Positions 1 to 6,199 of a stretch of 10,866 nucleotides of DNA are shown one piece after another. The notes below the pieces were generated by a model, which worked only from the letters and a program-made list of their open reading frames with translations, did not search any database and was not told the origin of the DNA. The DNA is taken from NCBI GenBank assembly GCA_027030605.1, contig JALVEV010000137.1:1-10866 (forward strand), written 5' to 3'. Positions within the stretch are counted from its first letter, which is position 1; every line of letters starts with the position of its first letter. The position numbers and the translations under genes are program-made. Origin of the DNA: Campylobacteraceae bacterium (GTDB taxonomy: Bacteria > Campylobacterota > Campylobacteria > Campylobacterales > Sulfurovaceae).

Positions 1-469
1 CTGGTGTAACTTTATTTTTACCAATATTTATGCCAATAGGGTAGTCAAAGTTTTTCACTTTGTTAAGTTGAGCTAACATATACTCTGCCCCACGATTATT
101 AAACCCCATAGCATTTTGAATAGAACGCTCCTCTTTTAGTCTAAAGAGTCTTGGGCGTGGGTTTCCTACTTGTGGCTTAGGGGTCACCGTTCCTATCTCG
201 GTAAAGCCAAAACCAAGCGATGGCATCGCTTTAATGTACTCACCATTTTTGTCAAAACCAGCTCCAAGACCAACAGGATTTGTAAAGGTTGTTCCAAAAA
301 ACTCTTGGTGCAACATTGGGTCGTTGACAAAGTAGTGATTTTTTGGAATCTGAAATAACAAAGGAGCATAAGGTGCTGTCTTAAGGGCTAGACCTGTAAG
401 GCTATGAGCTGTCTCTGGGTTGAGTTGAAACAGAATGCTTTTGATTGTTTGATAGGAAAAAAGTGACAT
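1..469 (-). CDS. pyrD: Dihydroorotate dehydrogenase (quinone), class 2, N-terminal part; gene runs off the left edge
   Basis: PyrD oxidises dihydroorotate to orotate in pyrimidine synthesis and passes electrons to quinones at the inner face of the cytoplasmic membrane. Reading leftward from an ATG at 467-469 gives 156 residues without a stop, close to half of the usual 340-350. The first 45 residues form the short helical segment typical of class 2 enzymes, which binds the membrane and quinone. The FMN-binding core follows: GLGAGFDKNGE at about 67-77, the GNPRPRLFRL block at about 102-111, NAMGFNNRG at about 119-127 and GINIGKN at about 146-152. A GGAG Shine-Dalgarno sits at 477-480 and a TATAAT at 497-502, so the gene has its own promoter just after the preceding barrel gene. 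The catalytic base region lies outside the window. The family call is very secure. Confidence 0.95.
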   Translation of the reverse strand, partial: MSLFSYQTIKSILFQLNPETAHSLTGLALKTAPYAPLLFQIPKNHYFVNDPMLHQEFFGTTFTNPVGLGAGFDKNGEYIKAMPSLGFGFTEIGTVTPKPQVGNPRPRLFRLKEERSIQNAMGFNNRGAEYMLAQLNKVKNFDYPIGINIGKNKVTP

Positions 470-496
470 TAAAATACTCCAATAAAAAATTGGCGT

Positions 497-502
497 ATTA
501 TA
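497..502 (-). promoter_or_regulatory. Candidate -10 box for pyrD
   Basis: TATAAT on the minus strand, about 28 bases upstream of the pyrD ATG, in the 41-base gap after the small barrel gene. No convincing -35 is seen, as is common in Campylobacterota. Between it and the ATG, CCAAT (479-483) and ATTGG (489-493) can form a 5-bp stem with a 5-base loop, which would cover part of the GGAG ribosome binding site. The stem is short and may be chance. Confidence 0.45.
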
Positions 503-510
503 CTTTTTTT

Positions 511-1005
511 CTAGTAAAAGTAGTGCATAGAGAGGTTAAGATTGTTAATCTCATCAATATTTTTCAATTTTGATGTTTTTAAATACCGATAGCCTACATC
601 AAGGTCAAAGTCATTATTTAAAATATAGGTTAATCCTGTATTTAATCCATAAACATAACCTCTATCTCGTGCTAACCCATTACTATTTGCTTGTAAAACA
701 CCAAATGTAGTACCTAAATAGGGTTTAATTGCAGAGTCTCTAAATGCATGATTAAAAATTCCCATATCAATTTGAAGAAGCAACATTTGAAACTTATCAT
801 TGTTGTTTTTATTGTAGCTATAGGTAAAGGAAGTTCTTGCGTTTCCTTGTTGTACTCCATACTTTATTCCAAGAGAGGGAGTAGTATTATTATTTATCTC
901 TGATATACCTGTTTCTATTCCAATAAATGAGTAGCTTTTATCTTTGGCTATTAGAGGAGTTAAAGATAACAAGAGCGTTAAATATAGTTTATTAATTCTT
1001 TTCAT
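511..1005 (-). CDS. Small outer-membrane beta-barrel protein (OMP_b-brl-like)
   Basis: A 164-residue exported protein, probably an eight-stranded barrel in the outer membrane. Residues 1-20 form a signal peptide: a KR start, a leucine-rich core and a cleavage site near IAK. The rest alternates short amphipathic strands with polar turns rich in Asn and Gly, for example the strands around SYSFIGIETGI, KYGVQQ, FTYSYN, YVYGLNTGLTYIL and LDVGYRYL. It ends in HYFY, and a terminal aromatic residue is the usual recognition signal for the barrel assembly machinery. AAGG at 1014-1017 lies 8 bases before the ATG, which supports this start. It is transcribed away from the larger barrel gene to its right. 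The size fits the porin-like/OmpA-barrel families common in Campylobacterota. Its ligand or role cannot be read from the sequence; adhesion or structural roles are possible. Confidence 0.8.
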   Translation of the reverse strand: MKRINKLYLTLLLSLTPLIAKDKSYSFIGIETGISEINNNTTPSLGIKYGVQQGNARTSFTYSYNKNNNDKFQMLLLQIDMGIFNHAFRDSAIKPYLGTTFGVLQANSNGLARDRGYVYGLNTGLTYILNNDFDLDVGYRYLKTSKLKNIDEINNLNLSMHYFY

Positions 1006-1037
1006 AAGTGTAACCTTAGTGATATATTATCTTACGA

Positions 1038-1043
1038 ATTATA
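1038..1043 (-). promoter_or_regulatory. Candidate -10 box for the small barrel gene
   Basis: TATAAT on the minus strand, about 33 bases upstream of the ATG at 1005, in very AT-rich DNA. No clear -35. The 207-base gap between the two divergent barrel genes (1006-1212) otherwise holds only AT-rich DNA and the promoters described here. Confidence 0.4.
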
Positions 1044-1129
1044 GCTAAGTTACCTTTATGTTAAAATAGTTTTAAATTAATATATTAATTATTATTTACT
1101 TTAATTAAGTTTTTTTATTGTTGCAGAGT

Positions 1130-1175
1130 TATAATTTCACAGTTAAGTAATATTTCATTACTTTTTAGATATAAT
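1130..1175 (+). promoter_or_regulatory. Two candidate -10 boxes for the 402-residue barrel gene
   Basis: TATAAT occurs twice on the plus strand, at 1130-1135 and 1170-1175. The second, preceded by a T-rich run (CTTTTTAGA), would start transcription near 1182, about 30 bases before the ATG, and is the better placed. The AAGGAG ribosome binding site is at 1200-1205. The first could be a second, upstream promoter. Confidence 0.45.
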
Positions 1176-1212
1176 TCCATTTTTATAAAAAATAAAATCA
1201 AGGAGTTATATT

Positions 1213-2421
1213 ATGAATAATTTAAACCTATCTCTTGCTGTAATTGGCGTACTTTTCTTATCAAACTCTGCTTCGGCAATTGACCTTACGGACTATAAAG
1301 TTATTGAAGGAACTTATTCTAATGCATACTTAACAGGAAGTTTAAATGTAAATGATGATTCTGATGCAGAACAAACAAGTTATTCTGCATCGGTTAATGC
1401 TGACTTAACAAGTGTCTATACAACAGCACCTTATACCTTGGAGTATAATGTTTATGGTCAAGGTTCAACTCATCGAGCCTCTGATGCTAATGCTAGTCGT
1501 GAAACAGAGTATCGTACAGGAGCAGATATTGAAGTAAACAAATATCTTAAAAATGATGATACCTACTTTGTTTATGGTAATAGTGAACTTGGATACCAAA
1601 AACTATCAACAACTACAAGTGCTTCTGACCCATTTGTAAAAGTTGGTGCAGGTGTTGGTTATGGTCGTATGTATGTTGCTACACCCCTTGCAAATGCAAT
1701 GAGAATAGCTGAAGATTTAAAAGAGTATAAAATTATTAAACCATCTATTTCGGACAAAGCATTAATGGCTTTAGCAAGAGTAATCGGTTTGCAAAGTGAA
1801 TATGCAAGTAAATATGGTGCCGATGTCTATAGACAATATTGGTACTCAGATATGGAAAAAGTATTAAAAGAGAATGATGCACTTGTAGGTGATGCTCTTT
1901 CTGCTACGGGTGTTGTGAGACTTAATGAAATTTTATCTACAGGCGATGCACGAGGTGTATTGGCTAGACTACATGGTTGGAAGGTTCAAGCAGGTGCAGG
2001 ACAAATACTCTCTGATTACAATGGAGATAGTGGAGACACAACAGTAGATGCAGAGTTTGATTATGCTCAACCTTTTGGATATACGGCACAATTAAGAGAA
2101 AATCTTAAGACTTCAAAAGTGTTGTCATCGAGTGCTAACCTTGATTATAAGATTACAAATGACTTGAGTTATACTTATGAAATTTCAGATAAAGTTGATT
2201 GGATTAACTCTTGGAACCTTGCATATTTAAAAGCAAACAACACAGGAGAAGATGTAACTACAAATGTTTTAGGAACAACATTTAGATACTATCTTGCAAA
2301 TAAATTAACATTTGATACAACACTCTCTTTAAATAATGTTAATGGAAGTAATCTTGGTTTCTCTGAGACAAAAGGATGGAACACTACTCTACTCTCAAAC
2401 ATTAGTTATCGTCTACAATAG
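1213..2421 (+). CDS. Outer-membrane beta-barrel protein with an internal helical insertion, family not recognised
   Basis: A 402-residue exported protein. Residues 1-22 are a signal peptide ending in SASA before IDLTDY. Residues about 30-150 consist of alternating hydrophobic/polar strands with Asp/Asn/Thr-rich turns, as in an outer-membrane barrel. Residues about 155-255 are different: they start with VGYGRMYVATPLANAMRIAE and are predicted helical, rich in Leu, Ala, Lys and Glu. Residues about 258-402 return to strands (VQAGAGQIL, AEFDYAQPF, FRYYLANKLTFDTTLSL, SNISYRLQ). There is no cysteine. The last residue is Gln rather than Phe or Tyr, which is slightly atypical for a barrel. AAGGAG lies 7 bases before the ATG. 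The gene is monocistronic, with divergent promoters on one side and a strong hairpin on the other. I recognise the architecture but not a named family. A surface, transport or assembly role is possible, with no direct evidence for a substrate. Confidence 0.75.
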   Translation: MNNLNLSLAVIGVLFLSNSASAIDLTDYKVIEGTYSNAYLTGSLNVNDDSDAEQTSYSASVNADLTSVYTTAPYTLEYNVYGQGSTHRASDANASRETEYRTGADIEVNKYLKNDDTYFVYGNSELGYQKLSTTTSASDPFVKVGAGVGYGRMYVATPLANAMRIAEDLKEYKIIKPSISDKALMALARVIGLQSEYASKYGADVYRQYWYSDMEKVLKENDALVGDALSATGVVRLNEILSTGDARGVLARLHGWKVQAGAGQILSDYNGDSGDTTVDAEFDYAQPFGYTAQLRENLKTSKVLSSSANLDYKITNDLSYTYEISDKVDWINSWNLAYLKANNTGEDVTTNVLGTTFRYYLANKLTFDTTLSLNNVNGSNLGFSETKGWNTTLLSNISYRLQ

Positions 2422-2442
2422 ATAGATGTTCTTCTAATTTTT

Positions 2443-2474
2443 AGGAAGAGTACATTATTGAGTGTACTCTTCTT
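2443..2474. terminator. Bidirectional hairpin terminator between convergent genes
   Basis: A 12-bp stem (2443-2454 with 2463-2474) containing one G-T wobble, with an 8-base loop; the core GAAGAGTACA pairs perfectly with TGTACTCTTC. It sits 21 bases after the stop of the rightward barrel gene and 20 bases past the stop of the leftward cold-shock gene. T-rich DNA lies on both sides (a T-run near 2438-2442 read as A on that strand, TTTTTT at 2491-2496). The flanking U-tracts are not ideal, but the position between two converging genes makes a shared terminator the best reading. Confidence 0.75.
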
Positions 2475-2494
2475 ATTAAACTTAATTTAATTTT

Positions 2495-3031
2495 TTATCT
2501 ATAAATCCACACCAAAACTCCAACTTGAATTAAGACTATACCCCAATAAATTAACTGAAAAGAGCTTTTAATTGTCTTGTGTCTAAAAAACTTCTGTGCC
2601 ACAAGTGCTAAGGGGGAGCCACCAAGAAGAGCTAGAGCTTGTAGATTGAGTTCAGGCACACGGAGTTTGTTACCACTAGAGATAAATTTGTCATAGCCAT
2701 AGAGTAAAAAAGTAGCTATATTTATACTAACTAGATATGCTAGTAAAAAATCTGTTTTTTGTGACAAATAGAGAGAGATAATAGTAACAAAAAGAGATGA
2801 AATAAATCCAAAAATTAAATAGGGGGAATATTGTTTAGCTCCTGCTTCAACATTTATAGCAGATAGACCTCGCTCTGTTTTTTTAATATCAAATATTACC
2901 TCTTGACCCAGTTCTAATCTTTTTGAGTTTCTAACCTTTGAGATGTGGACAAAGATATCCTCTTTTTGTTCATCAGAACGAATAAATCCGTAGCCTTTTT
3001 CTTTGTTGAAGTTAATGATATAGCCTTGCAT
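2495..3031 (-). CDS. Cold-shock domain fused to a DUF1294 membrane domain
   Basis: A 178-residue protein of two parts. Residues 1-64 are a cold-shock domain that would bind single-stranded RNA or DNA, with RNP1 as KGYGFI (12-17) and RNP2 as DIFVHIS (25-31). Residues about 70-178 are membrane-embedded: hydrophobic segments near 71-90, 94-113 and 156-176. They carry the DUF1294 pattern: YGYDK at 111-115, RVPE at 124-127, LLGGSP at 135-140 and FRHKTIKSSF at 149-158. This fusion is known in many proteobacteria, but the role of DUF1294 is not established. The protein would hold a nucleic-acid-binding domain at the inner face of the membrane. TATAAT at 3054-3059 on the minus strand gives a short leader, and the ribosome binding site is weak (GCGAGA). 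Length and motifs are intact. Confidence 0.9.
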   Translation of the reverse strand: MQGYIINFNKEKGYGFIRSDEQKEDIFVHISKVRNSKRLELGQEVIFDIKKTERGLSAINVEAGAKQYSPYLIFGFISSLFVTIISLYLSQKTDFLLAYLVSINIATFLLYGYDKFISSGNKLRVPELNLQALALLGGSPLALVAQKFFRHKTIKSSFQLIYWGIVLIQVGVLVWIYR

Positions 3032-3053
3032 GGGGGTCTCGCTTTTTTAAGGA

Positions 3054-3059
3054 ATTATA
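3054..3059 (-). promoter_or_regulatory. Candidate -10 box for the cold-shock/DUF1294 gene
   Basis: TATAAT on the minus strand, about 23 bases before the ATG. A start 6-7 bases downstream would give a leader of only about 15-17 bases, containing the weak GCGAGA ribosome binding site. The hairpin at 3077-3108 lies directly upstream and separates this promoter from the preceding gene. Confidence 0.45.
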
Positions 3060-3076
3060 ACCATGTTAGACTTCAT

Positions 3077-3108
3077 ATAGAGAGTACAAAAAACTTTGTA
3101 TTCTCTAT
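3077..3108. terminator. Long stem-loop after the SdrD_B/BspA gene, probable terminator
   Basis: A 14-bp stem (3077-3090 with 3095-3108) with a 4-base loop and one imperfect pair: G-T read on the plus strand, C-A on the minus strand. It starts 10 bases after the leftward SdrD_B/BspA stop codon and lies just before the next leftward promoter, so it fits a terminator. There is no T-run after it on the minus strand, which weakens that reading. Its stem shares the GAGTACA core with the hairpin at 2443-2474. Confidence 0.5.
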
Positions 3109-3117
3109 GCTTTCACT

Positions 3118-4542
3118 TTAGTTATTATAAAAAGGATTGTATGCATTTTCTAAGGCTGAAGCTCCTGCAAAATTAACATGTTCTTCAACATTTGAAACAT
3201 TCCAATTACTAATATCTTGATTAAATGCTTTTGCATCAAAGAACATATCTGTCATATTAGTTACATTAAAAACGTCCCAGTTATTTAATGGTTGATTAAA
3301 TGAATGTGCCATTTTGAACATACGGCTCATATTGGTTACGTTAGAAACATTCCAACTATTTAGTGGTTGATTGAATTTTCTTGCAAAATCAAACATACCA
3401 CTCATATTGGTCACGTTAGAGACATCCCAGTTGTTTAGTGGTTGATTAAAGCTTTGTGCATTATTGAACATATGGCTCATATTGGTTACATTAGAGACGT
3501 TCCAATCATTAAGTGGTTGATTAAAATGTGCAGCAAAATTGAACATATTATTCATGTCTGTTACACTTGAAGTATCCCAATTAGATATATCTTGATTAAA
3601 TCCATCGGCTGATGCAAACATACCAGACATATCAGTTACATTAGAGACATCCCATGAACCAATTTTAGGATTAGTATTAAAGGTTCTTCTAAACATATGG
3701 CTCATATTTGTTACATTTGATGTATCCCATCTAGAGATATCTTGCTTAAACCCATCAACATCATAAAATAGATTAGACATGTCAGTAATCTCAGAAGTAT
3801 TAACATCTGTTACATCCTTCCCACTCCTAATCATTACTCTTAGTTGTTCCTTAGTAATCGGTGCATGAGGATCTAGAGGTACACTTTTTTTGAACAGTCC
3901 AAAGTTTAAATCGGGTACATACTCTCCACCAAACTCAACTCTTTTGTCTGTAACGAGTGTATATCCAGAGGGTACTACCACTTCTGCAAAATGTATTTTA
4001 TCTTTAAGATTCTGTACTTTAAAGCTAAAGTGACCATCTTTATCTGTTTTAGTACTTGTTAGTTTGTTATTGTTTTCATCAAAAAGTTCTACTGTAATAT
4101 TTTCTAAACCATTTTCTATTCGATGAAACTCCCAATCATTGTTTTGCACCCAATCTTTATTTTTGTCATTCCATACCAGACCTTTTACGGTAGGTAGAGC
4201 TATTTGATTAAGTCCAAAATCCAATTCATCTAAATCTTCATTTTCCCAAAATGCTATTCTTTTTTGAGTAATTGCTTTATATCCATTTGGTACTACTACC
4301 TCTATAAAGTATTGTTTATCTTCAAGGTTTTCAAATTGATAGTTACCATTACTGTCTGTAACAGTACTTTTTATTTTTTGATTGTCAGCATCATAAAGGT
4401 CTATGGTAATGTTTGCTAAGCCAGATTCTCCTTGATTTTGTTCCCAATCTTGATTAGTATCTAACCATACTTTGTCTCCTACAGTGATTGACATCGCTAG
4501 GCTAGGGAGTAGTAGCATAAGTAAATATAACTTATTGTTCAT
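3118..4542 (-). CDS. Exported protein with two SdrD_B-like domains and BspA-type (DUF285) repeats
   Basis: I place the start at the ATG at 4540-4542, giving 474 residues, because AAGG at 4551-4554 is 8 bases upstream and the protein then opens with a clean signal peptide (MNNKLYLLMLLLPSLAMS). An in-frame ATG at 4575 would add 11 residues but lacks a ribosome binding site and lies inside a palindrome. After the signal come two SdrD_B/prealbumin-like beta domains of about 100 residues each. They begin at VGDKVWLDTNQD and VKGLVWNDKNKD, whose Asp/Asn-rich loops resemble calcium-binding sites, and each ends in DxLxFGL. From about residue 247 to the end run some nine 25-residue units of the form WDVSNVTNMSxMFxxAxxFNQPLNN. 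This is the BspA/DUF285 repeat known from surface proteins. There is no LPXTG motif, transmembrane anchor or recognisable C-terminal sorting domain, so it may be periplasmic, secreted or bound by another route. An adhesin or surface role is inferred from the domains only. Confidence 0.85.
   Translation of the reverse strand: MNNKLYLLMLLLPSLAMSITVGDKVWLDTNQDWEQNQGESGLANITIDLYDADNQKIKSTVTDSNGNYQFENLEDKQYFIEVVVPNGYKAITQKRIAFWENEDLDELDFGLNQIALPTVKGLVWNDKNKDWVQNNDWEFHRIENGLENITVELFDENNNKLTSTKTDKDGHFSFKVQNLKDKIHFAEVVVPSGYTLVTDKRVEFGGEYVPDLNFGLFKKSVPLDPHAPITKEQLRVMIRSGKDVTDVNTSEITDMSNLFYDVDGFKQDISRWDTSNVTNMSHMFRRTFNTNPKIGSWDVSNVTDMSGMFASADGFNQDISNWDTSSVTDMNNMFNFAAHFNQPLNDWNVSNVTNMSHMFNNAQSFNQPLNNWDVSNVTNMSGMFDFARKFNQPLNSWNVSNVTNMSRMFKMAHSFNQPLNNWDVFNVTNMTDMFFDAKAFNQDISNWNVSNVEEHVNFAGASALENAYNPFYNN
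3127..3804 (-). repeat. Tandem 75-bp coding repeats (25-residue DUF285/BspA units)
   Basis: Nine units of 75 bases. Central units keep WDVSNVTNMS, a Met-Phe pair and FNQPLN; the first (VNTSEITDMSNLF) and the last (WNVSNVEEHVNF) are degenerate. Two sub-types are visible: FNQPLN units in the middle and F(N/K)QDIS units at both ends of the array. The similarity of neighbouring units at the DNA level suggests growth by duplication. Confidence 0.9.
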
Positions 4543-4550
4543 ACTTAATT

Positions 4551-4554
4551 CCTT
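4551..4554 (-). promoter_or_regulatory. Ribosome binding site that sets the start of the SdrD_B/BspA gene
   Basis: AAGG (within AAGGAA on the minus strand), 8 bases before the ATG at 4542. The alternative in-frame ATG at 4575 has only AT-rich DNA upstream, so the shorter protein is preferred. Confidence 0.7.
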
Positions 4555-4568
4555 ATTTTTATTAACAT

Positions 4569-4595
4569 AGAACATATTTAAACAGTATATGTTCT
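4569..4595. promoter_or_regulatory. Palindrome upstream of the SdrD_B/BspA gene, possible operator or leader hairpin
   Basis: AGAACATAT (4569-4577) and ATATGTTCT (4587-4595) are perfect 9-bp inverted repeats separated by 9 bases. A minus-strand TATAAA at 4596-4601 abuts it, so transcription would start inside the palindrome. It also lies between the end of the zinc transport operon and this gene, so a terminator for that operon is the alternative, but no T-run follows on the minus strand. Which regulator would bind is not known. Confidence 0.4.
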
Positions 4596-4634
4596 TTTAT
4601 ATTGTATGAAATAGTTTATGATAATTAGGTTAAA

Positions 4635-5447
4635 TTAATTAATCCTCCCCAAAATTCGACTAAGTCCTAAAAAAAGAAATAGTGTAATAGCTGAAACCAA
4701 AATAATCGAAGCACCAGAAGCAATCTCATACTCATACGAAAACCAAAGCCCAATAAGTGTAAAAATAGAGGAGAAGATACCCGAGAGTATCATCATAACA
4801 TAGAGAGTATTAGATAGCTTCTCTGCAATATAGACAGGAATAGTAAGCAAGGCAATCACCAAAATAAGCCCTACAACTTTAATGGCAACTACCACAGTCA
4901 AAGCAGAGAGTACCAAGATGAGTGTATAGAAAAAGGGTACGTTAATACCCCTTAAATTAGCATATTCGCTATCGTAAGAGACAGCTAAAATATCTCTATA
5001 CCAAAAGGTCATAATAAAAAGAATAACCACCAGCAACCCACCCATAAACCATAAATCGGAGCTAGATACTGCCAAAATAGAGCCAAAGAGGTAGCTCATA
5101 AAGTCTGCTTGATAACCAGGAGTAAGGTCAATTAGTACAACCCCCAAAGCCATACCAACAGCCCACATAAGACCTATAAAGGTATCCATTCTCTCACGCT
5201 CTTTTAGAGTAATAGAGGCAATAATGAGTGCAGACAAAACAGCAAATAGAGATGCTCCAAGAAACATAGGCAACCCAAAAAAGACAGCAACCCCAATACC
5301 ACCATAAGCAGTATGGGCAATGCCCCCTGCTAAAAAAACCATACGATTGACCACAATAAGTGAGCCAATAATCCCTGATGCAATAGAGACTAAAAGACCT
5401 GCCATAAGAGCATTTTGAACAAAGTCGTAGCTAAGGGCTTCAAGCAT
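4635..5447 (-). CDS. znuB: Zinc/manganese ABC transporter, membrane permease (ABC-3 family)
   Basis: A 270-residue polytopic protein of the ABC-3 family, the inner-membrane channel for a divalent metal delivered by the periplasmic binding protein. It has about eight hydrophobic segments, starting near residue 12 and ending near 265. Recognisable family features are GSLIVVNRMVFLAGGIAHTAYGGIG near residues 28-52 (split here by spacing in my reading, not by gaps), the SYLFGSIL stretch in the middle, and the VVAIKVVGLILVIALLTIP segment in the second half, which contacts the ATPase. AAGGAG precedes the ATG by 8 bases, and the start overlaps the end of znuC by 8 bases, so the two are translationally coupled. 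Full length for the family. Zinc is favoured over manganese only because of the His-rich binding protein in the same operon. Confidence 0.93.
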   Translation of the reverse strand: MLEALSYDFVQNALMAGLLVSIASGIIGSLIVVNRMVFLAGGIAHTAYGGIGVAVFFGLPMFLGASLFAVLSALIIASITLKERERMDTFIGLMWAVGMALGVVLIDLTPGYQADFMSYLFGSILAVSSSDLWFMGGLLVVILFIMTFWYRDILAVSYDSEYANLRGINVPFFYTLILVLSALTVVVAIKVVGLILVIALLTIPVYIAEKLSNTLYVMMILSGIFSSIFTLIGLWFSYEYEIASGASIILVSAITLFLFLGLSRILGRIN

Positions 5448-6198
5448 CTGAGTCTCCTTGTGTGGTTTTTAGATTTTGAAAGAGGTTGACTTCACAAAAC
5501 TTGTTAGTGCATTGGTTTATACTATTTTTTGCAAAACTCTCTTGTGTTAGACCATGAAAAGAGAGGGTTTTGTTAATATGCACAACGGTAGAGGCATACT
5601 GCATAATAAAAGAGAGGTCATGGCTAACCACAATAATAGTTATATAGCTATTTAACTCTTTAAGTAGCTCATAAATCTGCTTTTGACCATCTACATCTAT
5701 ACTTGCTGTAGGCTCATCTAAAATCAACACTTTAGGGTGGGCACACAAAGCACGAGCAATCATAACTCGTTGACGTTGCCCCCCAGAGAGCGAACCAATC
5801 TTCTCATTTGCAAACTTCTCCATACCAACTTGAGCCAAAGCTCCCAAAGCACAACGCTTCTCCTCCTCTGCATACCCAAAAAGAGGGCGTTTTGTACCTA
5901 TGTGACCCATTAATACAACCTCTATAACCTTAATAGGAAAATCGGTATTTACATTGGTATTTTGAGGAACATAACCAATCTTTTGTAGGTTTTTGTGTGG
6001 CTTCTCTCCAAAGATTTTAATGCTCCCCTCTTTGACAGGGTTAATACCCAATATAAGTTTAAGCAGAGTAGATTTCCCACCACCATTTGGACCAATAATA
6101 GCTAAAAAATCTCCCTCTTCAACACAGAGGTTAATCTTCTCTAAGACTTTCTGCTTTTGGTAAGAGAAGCTAAGATTTTTTATCTCTATAATACACAT
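5440..6198 (-). CDS. znuC: Zinc/manganese ABC transporter, ATPase
   Basis: The ATP-hydrolysing subunit that drives metal import, on the cytoplasmic side of the membrane. I prefer the ATG at 6196-6198 (252 residues) over the upstream TTG at 6219. The ATG follows the znuA stop by one base, and the protein then begins at the usual place for the family (MCIIEIKNLSFSYQ). All ATPase motifs are present: Walker A GPNGGGKST (36-44), Q-loop Gln at 79, signature LSGGQ (137-141), Walker B VLILDE (157-162) and switch His193. A short tail with two cysteines (QCTNKFCEV) follows the ATPase core. The gene overlaps znuB by 8 bases and lies directly behind znuA, so the three form one transcript. Metal choice is not decided by this subunit. 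Confidence 0.93.
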   Translation of the reverse strand: MCIIEIKNLSFSYQKQKVLEKINLCVEEGDFLAIIGPNGGGKSTLLKLILGINPVKEGSIKIFGEKPHKNLQKIGYVPQNTNVNTDFPIKVIEVVLMGHIGTKRPLFGYAEEEKRCALGALAQVGMEKFANEKIGSLSGGQRQRVMIARALCAHPKVLILDEPTASIDVDGQKQIYELLKELNSYITIIVVSHDLSFIMQYASTVVHINKTLSFHGLTQESFAKNSINQCTNKFCEVNLFQNLKTTQGDSDA

Positions 6199-6199
6199 C

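Noticed and set aside
170..358. 62-codon rightward reading frame
   Set aside because: It is antisense to the conserved FMN-binding part of pyrD and shows no ribosome binding site or family resemblance.
3127..3804. Asn-Val-Thr and Asn-Met-Ser sequons in every repeat, considered as PglB N-glycosylation sites
   Set aside because: Campylobacter-type PglB prefers Asp/Glu two residues before the Asn; in the repeats that position is Val or Thr, so the extended sequon is absent.
4543..4575. Upstream ATG at 4575 as start of the repeat protein
   Set aside because: It lacks a ribosome binding site, lies inside the palindrome and puts charged residues ahead of a complete signal peptide.
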